From contig NZ_CP139035.1 in the NCBI RefSeq assembly GCF_029854705.2, positions 62,001 through 126,000 of the forward strand: a DNA stretch of 64,000 nucleotides, given 5' to 3'. The stretch is from Akkermansia sp. N21116. GTDB taxonomy: Bacteria > Verrucomicrobiota > Verrucomicrobiia > Verrucomicrobiales > Akkermansiaceae. Both the position numbers and the translations under genes were made by a program. The notes beneath the pieces were generated by a model. It was not told the origin of the DNA, ran no database searches, and saw only the letters and a program-made list of their open reading frames with translations. Shown piece by piece: positions 62,525 through 64,000 of this stretch (position 1 is the stretch's first letter; each line of letters begins with the position of its first letter).

Positions 62525-64000
62525 ATGCTCAAAGCACAAGATATTTCATTTGAGGTTGATTCCCACGGAGAACCTCTGGTTCTTCTGAATAAAATCAATT
62601 TTGAAATTCCAGCCGGGCATTTTATGGCAATCGTCGGTACGTCGGGTTGTGGTAAAACGACCCTCTTAAAAACAATCGCCGGCATGAATTTGGAAACGGA
62701 CGGGTCGTTTTTCTGGAAAGGCCGCGACTTATCCGAAGAAGACTTCGATCCATCGGAAATCGGTTACGTTCCTCAATTCAGCATTGCCTACGACCAGCTC
62801 ACCGTCGATGAAAACATCGAAAGCGCCGCACGCCTCCGCGTTAAGTTTCCCCATCTTGAAGACATGGACGAACGGATCGACACCGTTCTGGAGGAAACCG
62901 GTCTCTCTTCCATCGCAGACCGGCGCGTTAAAATCCTCTCCGGCGGACAGAAGCGGCGCCTTGCCCTGGCCATGGAGCTCGTCTCCCAACCCCAGCTCCT
63001 GCTTTGCGACGAAGTCACCTCCGGTCTGGACCCTCAGTCGGAACAGGAAATCGTCGCCCTCCTGCGCGACATTGCCCACAAACAAGGCAGAATCGTCATC
63101 TCCGTCACGCACAGCCTCGCCAACCTTAACGATTACGACTCCGTCCTCGTCCTCCACCAGGGCAATGTCGCCTACCACGGATCGCCTCGCGGACTCGCCC
63201 ACTACTTCGGCGTCACAAACCCGGTGGCCGTCTACCGGAAACTAGCCGTCCAATCCGGTGAAAAATGGGGCAAATCCTGGAACAAGCACAAAGATTCCTA
63301 TTACGAGAAAACGGAAAAGGAACGCATCAAAAAAGTCGCTGTCGGAGAAATTCTCATCCAGGATAACAATAGCGGGATCATCGAAGAAAACAAGACACCC
63401 ACTACCCCCATCCGCGATCCAAACGATCCCGATACCGACACAAGCGAATTGTCCGATAATGAGGATGAAAATGAAGTGGATTCCCCGGGTCTCATCAGCC
63501 AGTTTCTCACCCTGCTGGGCAGACGCTGGAAAATCTTCTTCCGCGACAGAACGCAGCTGACCCTCCAGCTCGCCATGATCATCCTCTTCCCTCTCATGGT
63601 CGCTCTCTTCTCCTCCAAGGGACAGGACCCCATCAATAAATACAGCGCCCAGAGGGATCAGAACATCATCACTGAAATCCAGCAAAAAGTCGCCATCGAA
63701 CAGAATCAGGTCAAAGTCGGTTCCGCCGTTTCCGGGATCATCATGTTCGAAGTCATCCTCCTCGGTCTCATGGGATCCAACAATGCCGCCCGGGAAATCG
63801 CCGGAGAACGCCCCATCATGGAGAAAGAGAAATACGCCGGAATGAAGCCCGGGGCCTATCTCCTCAGCAAACTTGCCTTCCTCGTCTGCCTCATAGCCGT
63901 CCAGTCCCTGTGGATGTTCGGATTTGTCGAATATTTCTGGGCATTCCGCGGAGACACGCTGACACACATGGTTTTCCTCCTGTTAGCCAACGCGGCCATG
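62525..64000 (+). CDS. ABCG-type (White/PDR-like) ABC transporter, partial
   Basis: The frame is open from ATG 62525 to the last base of the window (492 codons), so the 3' end is missing. Residues 1-220 are an ATPase domain with Walker A GTSGCGKTT, signature LSGGQKRR and Walker B LLLCDEVTSGLDP. A linker of about 100 residues with an acidic stretch (near 305-330) follows, then membrane segments with an ABC-2-type permease (ALFSSKGQDP, GIIMFEVILLGLMGSNNAAREIAGER). ATPase-before-membrane order in one chain is the ABCG half-transporter plan, here for export of lipids or other hydrophobic substrates. The substrate is unknown. Confidence 0.85.
   Translation, partial: MLKAQDISFEVDSHGEPLVLLNKINFEIPAGHFMAIVGTSGCGKTTLLKTIAGMNLETDGSFFWKGRDLSEEDFDPSEIGYVPQFSIAYDQLTVDENIESAARLRVKFPHLEDMDERIDTVLEETGLSSIADRRVKILSGGQKRRLALAMELVSQPQLLLCDEVTSGLDPQSEQEIVALLRDIAHKQGRIVISVTHSLANLNDYDSVLVLHQGNVAYHGSPRGLAHYFGVTNPVAVYRKLAVQSGEKWGKSWNKHKDSYYEKTEKERIKKVAVGEILIQDNNSGIIEENKTPTTPIRDPNDPDTDTSELSDNEDENEVDSPGLISQFLTLLGRRWKIFFRDRTQLTLQLAMIILFPLMVALFSSKGQDPINKYSAQRDQNIITEIQQKVAIEQNQVKVGSAVSGIIMFEVILLGLMGSNNAAREIAGERPIMEKEKYAGMKPGAYLLSKLAFLVCLIAVQSLWMFGFVEYFWAFRGDTLTHMVFLLLANAAM

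Noticed and set aside
1-64000. CRISPR arrays, tRNA, rRNA, prophage and transposase genes
   Set aside because: I saw no regularly spaced repeats, no cloverleaf with CCA-type acceptor in the gaps and no transposase or phage proteins.

Overview
The window reads as a chromosomal segment of a Gram-negative bacterium, most likely a member of Verrucomicrobiota close to Akkermansia. This is inferred from gene content and style, not from a marker gene. LpxA, a Lol-type permease, a porin and an autotransporter show an outer membrane. The autotransporter passenger has GGA-I/FxxN repeats like those of chlamydial Pmp proteins, which fits the PVC superphylum. There are several secreted carbohydrate-active enzymes, and many start codons have no Shine-Dalgarno sequence. 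Coding density is high. I see no rRNA, tRNA, CRISPR array, prophage or intact insertion sequence.

Layout. 0.1-6.1 kb: a secreted (alpha/alpha)6-type enzyme, a divergent secreted metallophosphoesterase and a pyruvate oxidase (poxB). 6.2-13.0 kb: a 2-aminoethylphosphonate (AEP) locus with an OprP/OprO-like porin, phnX, phnW and an ABC importer (ATPase, fused double permease, lipoprotein binder). 13.0-16.7 kb: a 527-base gap with an imperfect inverted repeat around an AT-rich segment, a promoter-like sequence and a minus-strand terminator, then a 1047-residue Pmp-like autotransporter. 16.7-27 kb: a minus-strand series of lol-type permease, RDD protein, lpxA, gph-like phosphatase, a cobD-cobQ fusion, cbiB, nadE and a small membrane protein. 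27-30.5 kb: a sugar porter with an extra periplasmic domain and an unknown membrane protein. 30.6-37.9 kb: a plus-strand housekeeping run glnS-ribBA-ribH-nusB-ftsY-manA-rlmN. 38-44.5 kb: a minus-strand group of L,D-transpeptidase, a cyclic-nucleotide-domain/aspartase fusion, a secreted RbsD/FucU-like protein and a GH116-like glycosidase. 44.7-50.1 kb: ilvA, maf, carB. 50.3-51.2 kb: an XRE regulator paired with a membrane protein. 51.4-60.4 kb: a giant M16 peptidase with a clan-CD-like C-terminal domain, a Sel1-repeat protein, fabF, a small membrane protein and recR. 60.5-64 kb: an IF-1-like small protein, an AsmA-like protein and an ABCG-type transporter cut by the window end.

How the genes work together. 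The AEP locus can be read as one route: outer-membrane entry by the porin, capture by the lipoprotein, ABC import, transamination to phosphonoacetaldehyde (PhnW) and C-P cleavage to acetaldehyde and phosphate (PhnX). CobD-CobQ and CbiB supply late steps of cobalamin assembly. RibBA and RibH make the lumazine precursor of riboflavin. The GH116-like enzyme and the secreted mutarotase-like protein could act together on sugars outside the cytoplasm.

The most interesting signals are the possible invertible promoter in front of the autotransporter, the M16/clan-CD fusion peptidase, the NusB with a large insertion, the IF-1-like paralogue, the cyclic-nucleotide-domain aspartase and the cobD-cobQ fusion.
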